Position numbers and translations under genes: made by a program. Source: Planctomycetota bacterium (GTDB taxonomy: Bacteria; Planctomycetota; Uabimicrobiia; Uabimicrobiales; Uabimicrobiaceae). From it: a stretch of 64,000 bases of DNA. Of the stretch, positions 28,301 through 38,100 are shown one piece after another (position 1 is the first letter of the stretch; every line of letters starts with the position of its first letter). Location: contig JAJDCR010000142.1 in the NCBI GenBank assembly GCA_029260735.1, forward strand, positions 1-64,000, written 5' to 3'. Below the pieces are notes generated by a model. That model saw only the letters and a list, made by a program, of their open reading frames with translations. It did no database searches and was not told the origin of the DNA.

Positions 28301-31300
28301 AAAGCACAAGTTTTATCTCCTGATGGCAAAAGCTATGTCTTTGATGAACGTGCTAATGGTTTTGTTTTGGGAGAAGGTGCTGGTCTAGTGCTACTAAAAG
28401 ACTATGACAAAGCAATTGCCGATGGTGATAAAGTTTTTGGGATTATTCTTGGTTCAGCCGTAAATAACGATGGGAAAACTGCCGGGGTTACCGTGCCAAA
28501 TTTAAAAGGACAAAAAAAAGTGATAGAAAGGGCTTTGCAAATAAGCAAGGTACATCCAGAAGAGATTGGTTACTATGAAGCTCACGGCACTGGGACATTA
28601 TTGGGAGATCCCATTGAGATCAAAGCGGCAACAGAAGTGTATCGACAACACACGCAAAAAACGGGGTTTTGTGCTGTAGGTTCGGTAAAGTCAAACCTGG
28701 GACATACAATGACAGTAGCGGGAGTTGCTAGCTTGCTTAAAGTGCTTTTAAGCTTGCAGCACAAAGCTATACCAGCAACATTGCATTGCCAGAAACCACA
28801 CCCCAGATTTAGATTTGAACAGTCTCCTTTTTATCCAAATCAAAAATTACAACCATGGCCATCACATTGGGATGTTAGGCGAGCTGCTTTATCTTCCTTT
28901 GGTTTTGGTGGCACTAACTGCCATATGATTTTAGAGGCAGGATTGCAAGAATCACAGCGCACTGCAAGAACTACTAGCTTTAATAAAAAACATTACTGGT
29001 TAGGCCAACCTGTCGTTGCTAAAGAAATTACAAGATCTGTAGATATAGTCAAAGATGTCCAAAGTTATCTTCAAGATAAAATGTCTTCTGTCTTAGGAAT
29101 AGAAAAGAAAGATGTTCCTTTAGATGATAATTTTATGGAAATGGGACTCGAATCCTTTCACATGCTTAGTATGGTTGAAGAGGTAGAGCAAGAGTTGGAG
29201 ATAGAACTATACCCCACTTTGTTGTTCGAATATCAAAACATTGAAGCTTTAAGTGGAAACTTGGGCAAAGAACACGAGGAAGCTTTTTTACGATACTTGG
29301 CTAAAAGTGGTAAAACCCAAATAAAGTCAGAGACAGCTGTTGCAAAGATAACTTCTCCCTTGTTTGTAAACACAGATAACGCTCGAAATAAGTGCAAGGA
29401 TATTGCAATTATAGGTATGCATGGCTATCTTCCACAATCAAAAGATTTAAGTGAATTTTGGCAACATTTAACAGCTGGGCGTGATTTGGTTACGGAAGTT
29501 CCCAAATCCCATTGGGATTATAGAGAGTGGTTTGATGAAGATAAAAAAACAGCAAATAAAACCTATTGCAAATGGGGAGGGTTTTTGGATGATATAGATA
29601 AGTTTGATCCTGAGTTTTTTTCTATTGCACCACGCCAGGCAAAGTGGATTGATCCACAACTGCGTTTGTTATTGCAATCTGCTTATAAAACATTTGAAGA
29701 TGCCGCGATAATAAACAAAGTACGTGGCTCTAAAACAAGTGTTTACATTGGAAGCTGTTTCCATGAATATTGGGATGAAATTGTAAGGGCGCAGATCCCA
29801 ATTGTAGACTACCAGCACACTAGCAGTACGATGTCATCTCTTTCTAGCAGCATTTCTTATTTTTTTGATTTACAAGGAGAGTCTATTCCGGTTGACAATG
29901 CTTGTGCCTCTTCTCTGACTGCTTTGCATTTGGGGATACAATCTCTTTTGCGCGGAGCAAGTGATATAGCACTTATCGGAGGAGTTAATGTTTTGCTAAG
30001 TCCTCTGCACTATGTGTCTTTTTCGCGACTGAAGACTTTATCTCCCACTGGTAGATGTCGTGTTTTTGATAAAAGTGCCGATGGCTATGTTCCCGGGGAG
30101 GGCATTGTTTCCATTGTTATCAAAAAACTGGATCAAGCACTAAAAGATGGCGATAATATACATGCCGTAATCAAGGGGAGTGCGATCAACCATGGGGGGC
30201 GGTCTAATAATTACGCCATACCAAGACCAGAGTTACAAACCAAGTTGTTATTGGCTGCTTGGGAAAATGCGCAAATCAATCCAGAAGATTTTAGCTACAT
30301 AGAAACCCCAGGTACAGGAACGCATCTGGGAGATTCCGTAGAGATTAGCGCTTTAAGGAAGGCTTTTAGAAAATATACAGATAAAAAAAGTTTTTGTACT
30401 ATAGGTTCTGTTAAATCTCATATAGGACATTTAGAGGCGGCATCTGGTCTTGCCAGTGTAGCTAAAGTAGTATTAATGATGAAGCACGGTAAGATCCCCC
30501 AAATGCCATTGTTTGAGTGTCGAAATCCTTTGCTCCAGTTGGAAAATTCGCCTTTTGTGATTAATCAGCAACTGCTAGATTGGAAAAATGGCAGTAAGCC
30601 TTTGTTAGCAGGGGTTAGTTCTTTTGGTATGACCGGAAATAATGCTCATGTAGTTCTGGAAGCACATGCTGAGCAAAGGAAAAAAATATTTATAAAAGAG
30701 CCCTTTCTTATTGTGCTCTCGGCAATGAGCAAACAGCAACTTTGCGAGCAGGCAGAGCAATTGATAGATGTTATCAACAATAAATCTTTTGGCAATAATG
30801 ATTTAGCAAATATTACATATACATTGCAAGTCGGGCGAGAAGCAATGGATGAACGTCTGGCATTCTTAGTTGATAACATTGGTGCTTTACAAGACAAGCT
30901 CAAAAAATTTGTTATGGTGCAAGATAACATTGATATGTATTATGGACAAATAAAAGAGCATAGAGATACACTAGAAGTATATACGGCAAACAGAAACATA
31001 GAAGAAACAATTGCAGAATGGATAAAGCAAAAAGAGTATGCAAAGCTCTTAAGTTTCTGGAGCAAAGGCTTGAGTGTTGATTGGAACAAGCTATATGGTG
31101 AAAGCAAACCTTGGCGCATTAGTTTACCAACATATTGTTTTGCTAAAAAGCGTTACTGGGCTTTACAACAGGGAAATGAAGCTGAAGAGACAAGAAAATC
31201 AGGTGACTCATTTCCTTTGCCATTAACTTTGCCATTAACTTCGAAATTTACACTGGCACCAGAAAGAGTAGGCTACTATCATGATGTATGGGAAAAAAAG

Positions 31301-33103
31301 CAAATAATCGCAAATGACATACCGCAAGTAAAAGCAGTTTTGCTTTTTAGTGAAAATGATACAGAGACCAAAGCTTTTAAAGACCAATGGCCACAACAAA
31401 CTATAGCACCAAGAGTAATTGAGATTCAGCGTGGCGAAAAATATTTACTTGCCAACGACCGCTGTCTGTTGAGAGCCGAAAATGAGGACGATTATAAGAG
31501 ATTATTAAGCGATTTGAATGAACAAGAAATCTTGATAGAAAATGTTATATATCTTTGCAATTGGAGCAAAAATTTCACCTGGGAAGAAAAATCATCTGAG
31601 GATTTAAATAAAAATTTATTAGAACTAATGACTTTTACTAAAGTGCTGTTACCAAAAAGAAAAAGCAAGATAAACATTGTTTATCTGTATTGGGATAAGT
31701 TAGAAAATAAACCACTAGCTGAGATGTTATCTGGCTTTGCTAAAAGTATCTATTTGGAAACATTGCAGTTTAAGTTTAAGGTAATAGGTGTTGAGAAAAT
31801 ATATGCCATGGAAAAATTGATATCCTGTTTGCCACAAGAATTGCAAGGAGAATCAAGTGTTATAGAAGTTGTTTATCGTGGAAAGCAAAGATGGGAAAAA
31901 AGTATAGAAGAATTTATCATTGACCAAAATAGTGAAAAAATTGCCGTAAAAGAAAAAGGGGGGTTTTTAATTAGTGGTGGCATGGGCGGTTTAGGATTAA
32001 TTTTTGCCAGGCATCTAGCGCAAAAATACTGCGGGCGTCTTGTTCTTGTAGGAAGATCTGCTCTTACTTCGTCTATCAAACAAGAGCTCCAAGAAATAGA
32101 AAAACTTGGGGGGCAAGTAATGTATCAGCAAGCTGATCTTCAAAATATATCGCAATTGCAAGAGGTAGTTGCTATAGCCAATAAACACTTTGGACCCCTT
32201 AATGGCGTAATTCACAGCGCAGGGGTTGTTGAAAATGCCTTTCTTTTTAAGAAAAACCAAGATTCTTTTAACAAAACTCTAGCTTCTAAAACAGTCGGAC
32301 TTGTCAATTTAGACCTGGCAACCAAAGAGCAGCCTCTAGATTTTTTTGTTTTATTTTCTTCTATTGTTTCTAAGTTGGGGAACATAGGGCAAAGTGATTA
32401 TGCGGCTGCCAATGGCTTTATGAATGGATATTCGAAAGTGCGCAATCAGCTGTCTTTAGAAGGAAAAAGATCTGGGAAAACATGGGCAATTAGCTGGCCA
32501 CTATGGCAAGATGGGGGAATGAAAGCTCCTGAAGAAACTATAAAATGGTTAAACAATGTAGGTGTTGCGCCATTTACCAGGGAAGCAGGTATTGATGTGT
32601 TTGACAAGAGCTTGCATTTTACAGAAGATCATTTTATGGTGATTGCGGGAGACCAGCAGAAAATTCAGAAGAAATTTTCTTTAGGAAAAATACAAAAAGC
32701 ACATCTTCAAAGCAGACAAAATCAAAGCAGCCAAGAAAAATCTCTTTTACCATCAAGTAATTCTTATAATGGAAATCTTTATGAACTTGAATTAGATCAT
32801 GATTTTTCCTGTCGGGGCATCCATGAAATCAATGACCAAAAAGTGTTCTCAGCGATTGCACTTGCCCAGTTGGTTATAATGGCAGTAGAAGATTTGGCTC
32901 TTAACACAGGAAATATTTCCGATATGACTTTAAGTAAACCACTTGTGCTAGAAAACAATCAGAAAAAACTAGTACAAATATCTTTACAAAAAGAGGGGTC
33001 TCAAAAAGCTTTCTGTAAAATAAGTTTATCTTCCCGCGAAGATCTCTTAAGCCAATGGGAAAACAATGCTATTATGACAGTGCAAATAGGAGACAATCTT
33101 TAG
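22316..33103 (+). CDS. AT-less megasynthase: FAAL-ACP-KS-DH-ACP-KS-ACP-KS0-KR-half DH
   Basis: This 3595-residue enzyme starts with a fatty acyl-AMP ligase (YTSGSTGSPKG near 183, then RTGDLGF) that would load a fatty acid on ACP1 (Ser654). KS1 (from about 715) has Cys885, His1020 and His1065. A DH follows with His1366 and Asp1530, then ACP2 (Ser1685). KS2 has Cys1955, His2090 and His2130, and ACP3 has Ser2280 in GLES rather than GLDS. KS3 has Cys2530 and His2705, but the first His is Pro2665 (ETPGTGT), so it should not condense. A pseudo-KR and KR (from about 3215, Tyr3362) come next. The chain ends in only the first hotdog of a DH (from about 3485, His3503). LPTYxFAK linkers after KS1 and KS3 and the lack of AT domains indicate the trans-AT type. 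Confidence 0.9.
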   Translation: MQQYFIDQEVIDSVTFVDVIKHYNAKVPDKEVLIFLDENEQKQESFTYKELDKRARTIANALVKKNAMKERVVLLYEPGLEFIAAFLGCLYAGAIAVPTYPPDPNRLNKSLPRLVAIIKDCEAKFALTSSKMNWLFKAFRYFPVSDSHFLRKLKLIVSDKLKSKQSEEIYKNIDEETIAFLQYTSGSTGSPKGVILTHRNLLENNKAMNHKYFSGPHRKSVFWVPLYHDMGLVGTLQHLFCAAPIVFTSPITFLKKPLSWIRALSRYGATHTAVPNFALEFTACKANKKDLEGVDLSSLEFLLVGAEPIRKQSMDKFYEVFSSYGFKYEAFYPAYGLAEATTLACGNLYFTHPKSKQLDSQQLKQGKVAYSKENTKNSYSLVSCGTSPPNGEIIIVAPDSCHKRQANEIGEIWINAPYVSDGYWQKPELTAEIFQATTPDEPNKKYLRTGDLGFLDKDDWLFIAGRIKELMIIRGRNYYPQDIEYTCEQNQRFFSEMRRGCCAAFTIEKDSRELLVIFQEINTKKKQNASYKELFEAIVKSVADEHGISVHAIFLLQKGALPKTSSGKIIRYACKDIFKNNFKKSSSKILQTYFAKRIFITEKKIEENSEERSKLYSDNNDISLWLQQKMAELAHIPIEQININAPLSQYGLDSQEIVSLTAELEKFIGKPVSATAVFGSESLADLALHFSLNSSQNSGQQVNLTKTAVEKNTSCPVAIIGMSAVFPMAQDIEQFWHNLAIGKDCISEIPRERWDWRDIYGRADEEGDKTDIKWGGFIDDLSHFDPIFFGISPREAKFMDPQQRLLLMHTWKALEDAGYSGQSLSGSNTGVFIGIGNNGYGRLISEAGIAMEGHSATGVVPSVGPNRISYFLNINGPSEALETACSSSLVAVHRAVATIQNGECEMAIVGGVHGIVIPEAHIAFNKAGMLCKDGRCKSFSDQANGYVRSEGAGVLVLKDLALAKKAEDHIYGVILSSAENHSGRANSLTAPNPKAQAQLLQTAYTKANIDPYSVSYIEAHGTGTPLGDPIEIEGIKTAFQRLSQANTEVSEPSCGLGSVKSNIGHLEVASGVAGIIKVLLQIKHKTLVKSLHCSKINPRIELEGTPFYIVQQKQEWKALHNIHGEELPRLAGVSSFGFGGTNAHVVIEEYIDNNRRQAPIINNENPAIVILSAKKEKQLLKQAQLLLKAIENAPFGDKDLPNIVYTLQLGRQALEERLAIIVSSIAELKEALRNFVAGKKASKNLYRGHAKRHREILDVFVSDQDTAKALELWIDKKKYTKIANLWTKGLNFDWDKLYGEMKPYRISLPTYPFAKERFWPDSQHKNDFALTKKNTLHPLLHENNSTLQQQRFSSLFTGAEFFLYDHIVMGKKIMPAVTYLEMARIAGKLAAGREITTFKNVVWGQPIDATNEMQTVEISLSPTSKDVSYKVYDGKNIATIYSQGKLQLQNRQDDPPRPLDLEIIRKRCSNKMDQQEIYRCFAQLGIIYGIKFQSLVELESNEQEVCGKWFLPQTMFASKENFVLHPSVMDGALQAIIGLIQNTSQNKMYLPFSLKRMDIWNSTPTSGYVHVLFCDMPKNEELVKFNITITDDKGNICVALQELVMRAIPSTWLKNAATFQEQEVQSKKNKEISEEKTFQNSTSQSQKIHSAQVEEDLIEMAVGMLHLNREDFDVESHFEEFGLDSILMMRMLNELENKYNCSISPTALIDCPDIRSLAQYLIEEEIAVEKTVDTLQEENGLFQEENGSLQKIKQETDSITKLHLSQAITGSRFLVPENTKSKTGKIAIIGQACRLPQSPNMKAFWTNLAACNNLITEIPEERWDKSLYYGSEHNNIYASYSKHGGFLDHISYFDAQFFGISDREAVAMDPQQRIILELTQELLDSAGYHEKEVKGSLCSVIIGAKDNFYSRIQPHLIAPENFQHSLVNSISNMIAARISDHYDLHGISKTIDTACSSSLVAVHEGCESILQQKSELVIAGGVFLMIDPSSHIGFAKAQVLSPDGKSYVFDERANGFVLGEGAGLVLLKDYDKAIADGDKVFGIILGSAVNNDGKTAGVTVPNLKGQKKVIERALQISKVHPEEIGYYEAHGTGTLLGDPIEIKAATEVYRQHTQKTGFCAVGSVKSNLGHTMTVAGVASLLKVLLSLQHKAIPATLHCQKPHPRFRFEQSPFYPNQKLQPWPSHWDVRRAALSSFGFGGTNCHMILEAGLQESQRTARTTSFNKKHYWLGQPVVAKEITRSVDIVKDVQSYLQDKMSSVLGIEKKDVPLDDNFMEMGLESFHMLSMVEEVEQELEIELYPTLLFEYQNIEALSGNLGKEHEEAFLRYLAKSGKTQIKSETAVAKITSPLFVNTDNARNKCKDIAIIGMHGYLPQSKDLSEFWQHLTAGRDLVTEVPKSHWDYREWFDEDKKTANKTYCKWGGFLDDIDKFDPEFFSIAPRQAKWIDPQLRLLLQSAYKTFEDAAIINKVRGSKTSVYIGSCFHEYWDEIVRAQIPIVDYQHTSSTMSSLSSSISYFFDLQGESIPVDNACASSLTALHLGIQSLLRGASDIALIGGVNVLLSPLHYVSFSRLKTLSPTGRCRVFDKSADGYVPGEGIVSIVIKKLDQALKDGDNIHAVIKGSAINHGGRSNNYAIPRPELQTKLLLAAWENAQINPEDFSYIETPGTGTHLGDSVEISALRKAFRKYTDKKSFCTIGSVKSHIGHLEAASGLASVAKVVLMMKHGKIPQMPLFECRNPLLQLENSPFVINQQLLDWKNGSKPLLAGVSSFGMTGNNAHVVLEAHAEQRKKIFIKEPFLIVLSAMSKQQLCEQAEQLIDVINNKSFGNNDLANITYTLQVGREAMDERLAFLVDNIGALQDKLKKFVMVQDNIDMYYGQIKEHRDTLEVYTANRNIEETIAEWIKQKEYAKLLSFWSKGLSVDWNKLYGESKPWRISLPTYCFAKKRYWALQQGNEAEETRKSGDSFPLPLTLPLTSKFTLAPERVGYYHDVWEKKQIIANDIPQVKAVLLFSENDTETKAFKDQWPQQTIAPRVIEIQRGEKYLLANDRCLLRAENEDDYKRLLSDLNEQEILIENVIYLCNWSKNFTWEEKSSEDLNKNLLELMTFTKVLLPKRKSKINIVYLYWDKLENKPLAEMLSGFAKSIYLETLQFKFKVIGVEKIYAMEKLISCLPQELQGESSVIEVVYRGKQRWEKSIEEFIIDQNSEKIAVKEKGGFLISGGMGGLGLIFARHLAQKYCGRLVLVGRSALTSSIKQELQEIEKLGGQVMYQQADLQNISQLQEVVAIANKHFGPLNGVIHSAGVVENAFLFKKNQDSFNKTLASKTVGLVNLDLATKEQPLDFFVLFSSIVSKLGNIGQSDYAAANGFMNGYSKVRNQLSLEGKRSGKTWAISWPLWQDGGMKAPEETIKWLNNVGVAPFTREAGIDVFDKSLHFTEDHFMVIAGDQQKIQKKFSLGKIQKAHLQSRQNQSSQEKSLLPSSNSYNGNLYELELDHDFSCRGIHEINDQKVFSAIALAQLVIMAVEDLALNTGNISDMTLSKPLVLENNQKKLVQISLQKEGSQKAFCKISLSSREDLLSQWENNAIMTVQIGDNL

Positions 33104-33172
33104 CTCTGACTTTCTTCAAAGTTTTTAAACTATTTTTAAACACTAATGTTAAATCTGAGAAAACGGTGATAT

Positions 33173-35110
33173 ATGATTTCATTGACGGATAAAATAGAAA
33201 TTTTAAAAAAAACTGAGATTTTTGGCGTTATTTCAGAAAATCATCTAGAGTCTATTGCCAAGCGTATGGGAGAAAAACAATTTGAGGCTGGGGAAATTTT
33301 ATTTAAAGAGGGAGAACAAAGCAATTCTCTATTTATTGTTGTTGGTGGTAAAATTAAAATTTTCAGTCAAGGAATTGAATTAGCAACAATGTATCCTGGG
33401 CATCTTTTTGGTGAAATGTCTGCCATTACCGATAAAGAACGTACAGCTAGTGCCCAAGCTAAAGAAAAAACACAAACATTATTTCTCAAAAGAGATGCTT
33501 TGCATTATCTTATTTATGAAGTGCCGGAGATTTCTTTAGGATTAATGCATGTACTCATTCAACGTCTTGAAAAATCTAATAGTTTGCTTCTCAAAAATGA
33601 TGCTTCTGAAGTAGAGCTTTCTCATGTTATAAAATCTTCCGAAAAAGCTTTCAAAAAAACTGATACCGAAATAGCACCAGTATCAAAGGAAGAGTCTGAA
33701 GAGTTTATAGATACTCCAAAAATTGAGGAAAAAGCTACACGGAACACCATAAGATGCCCTAATTGTTTTGAGTACAATGACGAGAAAATTAATACTTGTG
33801 TCTATTGTCAATCTAGTTTAGAAAAGTACAAAGGTTTGCGCTCGCTACTTGTAGCTATTGTTTGTGCTTTGCTGGTTGTTTCATCAGTTCAAGGTTATAT
33901 ATGGCTGGCAAGTTTTCGCAGTCCTTTGCAAAAAGATGCCAAAAGAAGTTCTATGATTGTACGTGCATTAAAAACAAAGTTTGAAGATATTTCCATGACT
34001 GTTGAAGGGTTTGGACGTGTACGCCCAGTGCGAACAGTAAGTTTAATTTCTCAAGCAAAAGGACGTGTTATTGAAGTTCACGAAAACTTTAAGTCTGGGA
34101 GTTTTATTAAGAAAGGGCAACTTTTAGTAAGGTTAGATCCTCGTGATTACGAACTACAACTAAGAAACTCTAGGGCTAAAGTGATGTCCCAAGAAGCCAA
34201 GCTCAAACTTTTTTATGAAAAGCAAAAAAATATTGTTAAAGAAATAAATTTAGCGCGTAACTCCTTAAAATTGGCTAAGGACAAACGAGAACGCAGCGAA
34301 GCTATGTTTCGTAAAAAGGCTCTTAGTAAAGATCTACTAGTCTTGGAACGTCAGAGCTACCTTGACATTCTAAACCAACTTATAAAATTGGAAAATATTC
34401 AAAACTTATTGCCAGCGCAAATTGAAGAAAGTGAGGCTTTGTTACAAATATCCCAAGTCGAATTGGAGCAAACCGAACAAAGAAAAAGCTATACCTATAT
34501 TGTTGCTCCCTTTGATGCTCGTGTCAAAGAGAGTACAGTTACAGTAGGCTCCACGGTTCAAATAAATAGTTTATTAGCCCAGTTAGAAGACTACAGATCA
34601 GTAGAAATACCAATGATTATATCTCAAGACCAATTGCGAAATATTTTTGTCAACGACGATGATATAAATAAACTACAACAAAAAAAAATAAGCATAAAGG
34701 CCGAGGTCATGTATGTTGTGGGAGGCCAAGAGTTTTATTGGCAAGGTAATGTTGTACGTATCGAGTCTTTTAACAGTAATTCGGGTACTGTTCCTGTCGT
34801 TATTGCTGTAGATAATCCATCAAAAAAAGGCCAGCCACCTTTACAAAATGGTAGCTTTGTTCAGGTGAAAATCGTGGGTCGCAAAATAAAAGATGCAATT
34901 GTTATACCGCGTTCCATTTTACATGAAAACAATACTGTTTATGTCGAGCGCAAAGGTCGTTTAGAAATTGTAATTGTAAAAATTAAGCATTACATTGGCG
35001 ACAATTTGGTGATTGAAGAAGGGGTTTCTACTTCAGAAATGATTATACTCACCAATATTCCCTTTCCCATTGATGGTATGCCGCTGCGAATTGTAGAGGA
35101 GAAACAATGA
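33173..35110 (+). CDS. cNMP-binding/zinc-ribbon/membrane-fusion protein of an RND exporter
   Basis: This 645-residue protein has an unusual domain order. Residues about 8-135 form a cyclic-nucleotide-binding domain with an intact phosphate cassette (FGE with Glu81, ERTASA with Arg90). A zinc ribbon (CPNC...CVYC) lies near 194-212. A transmembrane helix spans about 222-248. The rest is a periplasmic adaptor (HlyD/RND membrane-fusion type) with a lipoyl-like start GRVIEVHENFKSGSFIKKG, a coiled coil and beta-barrel regions. The sensor would face the cytoplasm and the adaptor the periplasm. Its stop overlaps the start of the first RND permease (ATGA), so the two are coupled. Typical adaptors lack the cNMP and zinc domains. 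Confidence 0.85.
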   Translation: MISLTDKIEILKKTEIFGVISENHLESIAKRMGEKQFEAGEILFKEGEQSNSLFIVVGGKIKIFSQGIELATMYPGHLFGEMSAITDKERTASAQAKEKTQTLFLKRDALHYLIYEVPEISLGLMHVLIQRLEKSNSLLLKNDASEVELSHVIKSSEKAFKKTDTEIAPVSKEESEEFIDTPKIEEKATRNTIRCPNCFEYNDEKINTCVYCQSSLEKYKGLRSLLVAIVCALLVVSSVQGYIWLASFRSPLQKDAKRSSMIVRALKTKFEDISMTVEGFGRVRPVRTVSLISQAKGRVIEVHENFKSGSFIKKGQLLVRLDPRDYELQLRNSRAKVMSQEAKLKLFYEKQKNIVKEINLARNSLKLAKDKRERSEAMFRKKALSKDLLVLERQSYLDILNQLIKLENIQNLLPAQIEESEALLQISQVELEQTEQRKSYTYIVAPFDARVKESTVTVGSTVQINSLLAQLEDYRSVEIPMIISQDQLRNIFVNDDDINKLQQKKISIKAEVMYVVGGQEFYWQGNVVRIESFNSNSGTVPVVIAVDNPSKKGQPPLQNGSFVQVKIVGRKIKDAIVIPRSILHENNTVYVERKGRLEIVIVKIKHYIGDNLVIEEGVSTSEMIILTNIPFPIDGMPLRIVEEKQ

Positions 35111-38100
35111 AAAATTTTATAAGGTGGACGACAGATCATCCTGTATTTTCCAATGTGTTAATGATTGGTTTGCTAGTTGCCGGATTTAATGCTGCTTTTC
35201 AACTGAAGCGGGAATTGCTTCCACCTTTTGCACGCGATCAAATTAAAATAGAGGTTATATACTCCAATGCGCAACCCCAAGAAATAGAAGAATCTATTTG
35301 TTTAAAAATAGAAGAGGCCCTGGATGGCCTTGCGGATGTTTATCAAATGGATTCTAAAGCTGAATCTGAAAAAGGAGAAGTGTTACTTTATCTTCATTCT
35401 GGGGCAGATATTCGCACTGTTGTAGATGAGGTAAAAACCAGAGTAGAAAAAATTGAGTTTCCGGAAAATAGCGAAGAACCGCAAATCAATCAGCTGTTTA
35501 ATCAAAATCGGCTTATACAAACTCTGTTATATCTCAATGGTGAATTTTCAAATACAGAAAAAGAAAAGAGAAAACTTAAAGAAGTAGCTGACGATATTAA
35601 CGATGGACTACTAGATTTACCCAACGTGAAACATATAGAATGGTCTGGGTTGCCTAAGTATGAAATAGCTATTGAAATCTCTAGAGAAGCGCTACAAAAA
35701 TATGACCTTAGCTTTGCACAGGTGCTTACTACAATAAAACGCAGCAATCTAAATCTTGCTGGAGGAACATTGTATACCAAATCTGGGGAAATTAAAATCT
35801 ACAGCCAAAACAAACGGCAAAGTGGGGAACAGTTTCGCAATTTATTGCTGATTGCTCGTTCTGATGGTACTAAAATCTACCTCAAAGATGTGGCGTCTGT
35901 TGTTGATGGGTTTGAGGAAGGAAAGTCCTATGGACGTTTTAATGGCAAACCTGCAGCTCTTCTTGTTGTCTACAGCAGTAAATTTCAAGATGCTATAACT
36001 ACCTCTGCGGCAATAAAAGAATATCTGGATAAAAAGCGCAAGACATTGCCTGAAGACATGGAGTTAATTTTATGGTCTGATTTATCTGAATTTATTCGCG
36101 AACGTCTTCAAAAACTTGGCAGTACTGCTCTTGTTAGTTTTGTCCTTGTGGTGTTATCTCTTTGGCTATTTTTAAGTTTACGCCTTTCGTTTTGGGTAGC
36201 TGCAGGTATTCCAGTTTCTTTTGCTGGTGGTTTTTTGGTGCTATGGATATTTGGGCAAAGCTTAAATATGCTAACTATGTTTGCCTTGATGATTGGTGTA
36301 GGTATGATTGTTGATGATGCCATTGTGATTGGAGAAAATGTCTATTCTCACAAAAATCGGCAAAACGCTGATCCTTTAGCAGTGATTAATGGAACTTCAG
36401 AAATGAGTTGGCCAGTATTAGCTTCAACGGCAACAACCATAGCTGCGTTTGCTCCTATGCTTTTTGTTTCTGGTATTTTAGGGAAATTTATGCGCGAAAT
36501 TCCCATTGTAGTGATTGCTGTTTTAATCACGTCTCTTATTGAAAGTTTTTTTGTTTTACCGCACCATCTACGCCATTCTTCTGAAAAAAAAGAGGGATTT
36601 GGTTTTTTCCAACCATTGCGACGTTGTGTAGATTTTTTAATCAAAACTTTGATTCCCGGCATTTTTAATACTCTTTATAGTTTTGGCTTACGTTATCCCA
36701 TTATTATTGTCGCCATTACCTTTGCTACCACAATTTATAGTTGGGGTTTGATACAAGGCGGTGTTGTGCGCTATGTCACGTTTCCTAAATTAGACAATGA
36801 CATTATTGAAGCAAGAGTCACTTTCCCTTCTGGAACCCATACAGAAAAAGTCCACGATGCAGTGGTTTATCTTGAAAATACTATTAAAGAATTAGATTTA
36901 GAGCTTACAAATGGTAAAGATCCTGTAGTGAAAAGAATTTACTCACAAGTAGGGAGCAGAAACAAAGAAGAAGAAGCCATCGTGATTGTTGAATTGGCCA
37001 AAGCAGGGAAACGAGAGTACCACAGTGATGAAATATTGCGTAGATGGGGCCAAAAAGTTGGTGAAATCCCCGAAACCGTGACATCGACTTTTGCTACACG
37101 CCAACAGTCATTAGAAGGAAAACCTTTAAATATCAAGTTATTATCTAAAGATTTCGAACAATTAAAAATAGCAAGTGCAAAATTTCGCCAGCAGCTAGCG
37201 CAATATCAGGGATTGCTAAATATAGAAGATGATTATCAGTTAGGCAAACTGGAAATTCGTCCTGTTTTAAAAGACCAGGGCCGCCTACTGGGACTTTCAG
37301 AGGAAGATGTTGCAACACAATTGTTTTCAGGGTTTGCTGGTAAAGAAGCGTTAAAAATACGGCGCGGACAAGAAGAATTGAAAGTAGTAGTGCGTTATGC
37401 ATATAGCCAACGCAATAGCATTGCCAGTCTCTCTTCTGTTAAAATTCAAACAGCTAATGGCGATAGAATACCTTTGCGCTTTGTCGCTGACTTTAGCAAT
37501 TATCAAGGGCCTGCTGTTATTAAACGAGAAAATCGTTGGCGCCGTATAATTGTTTCTTCTAGTATTGATGAGACCAAGATTACTCTTGGACAGATAAAAC
37601 AAGAGTGCAGACAGCATTTGTTTCCACAAATTAAAAATGAATATCCTGAAGTTTCCATTTCTTTTGCTGGCCAGGAAGAAGCTAATAATCGCTCTGTTGA
37701 CGATCTTATTGTAGGTTTTCAGTATGGCTTAATAACCATTTTTATGATTCTAGCTTTGGTTTTTCGTAGTTATATCCAACCAATACTTATTATGATTGTG
37801 ATTCCTCTTAGTTTTGCAGGAGCCATCTATGGGCACTGGTTAATGAATCTTAATTTATCAGGCATGAGTATGTTTGGTATGGCAGCGTTGGCTGGAGTTG
37901 TGGTGAATAATTCGTTGGTGCTCATTGACCATATAAATCGTGAAATTGGCAATGGTGCTTCTGTAAACCAGGCTCTCATTGGCGCAGGGCCTGCGAGATT
38001 CCGTGCTATAATACTGACCACCATGACTACCTTTATAGGCTTAACTCCTATTATGTTCTCTAATGATTTACAAGCGATGTTTATGGTACCAATGGCAGTA

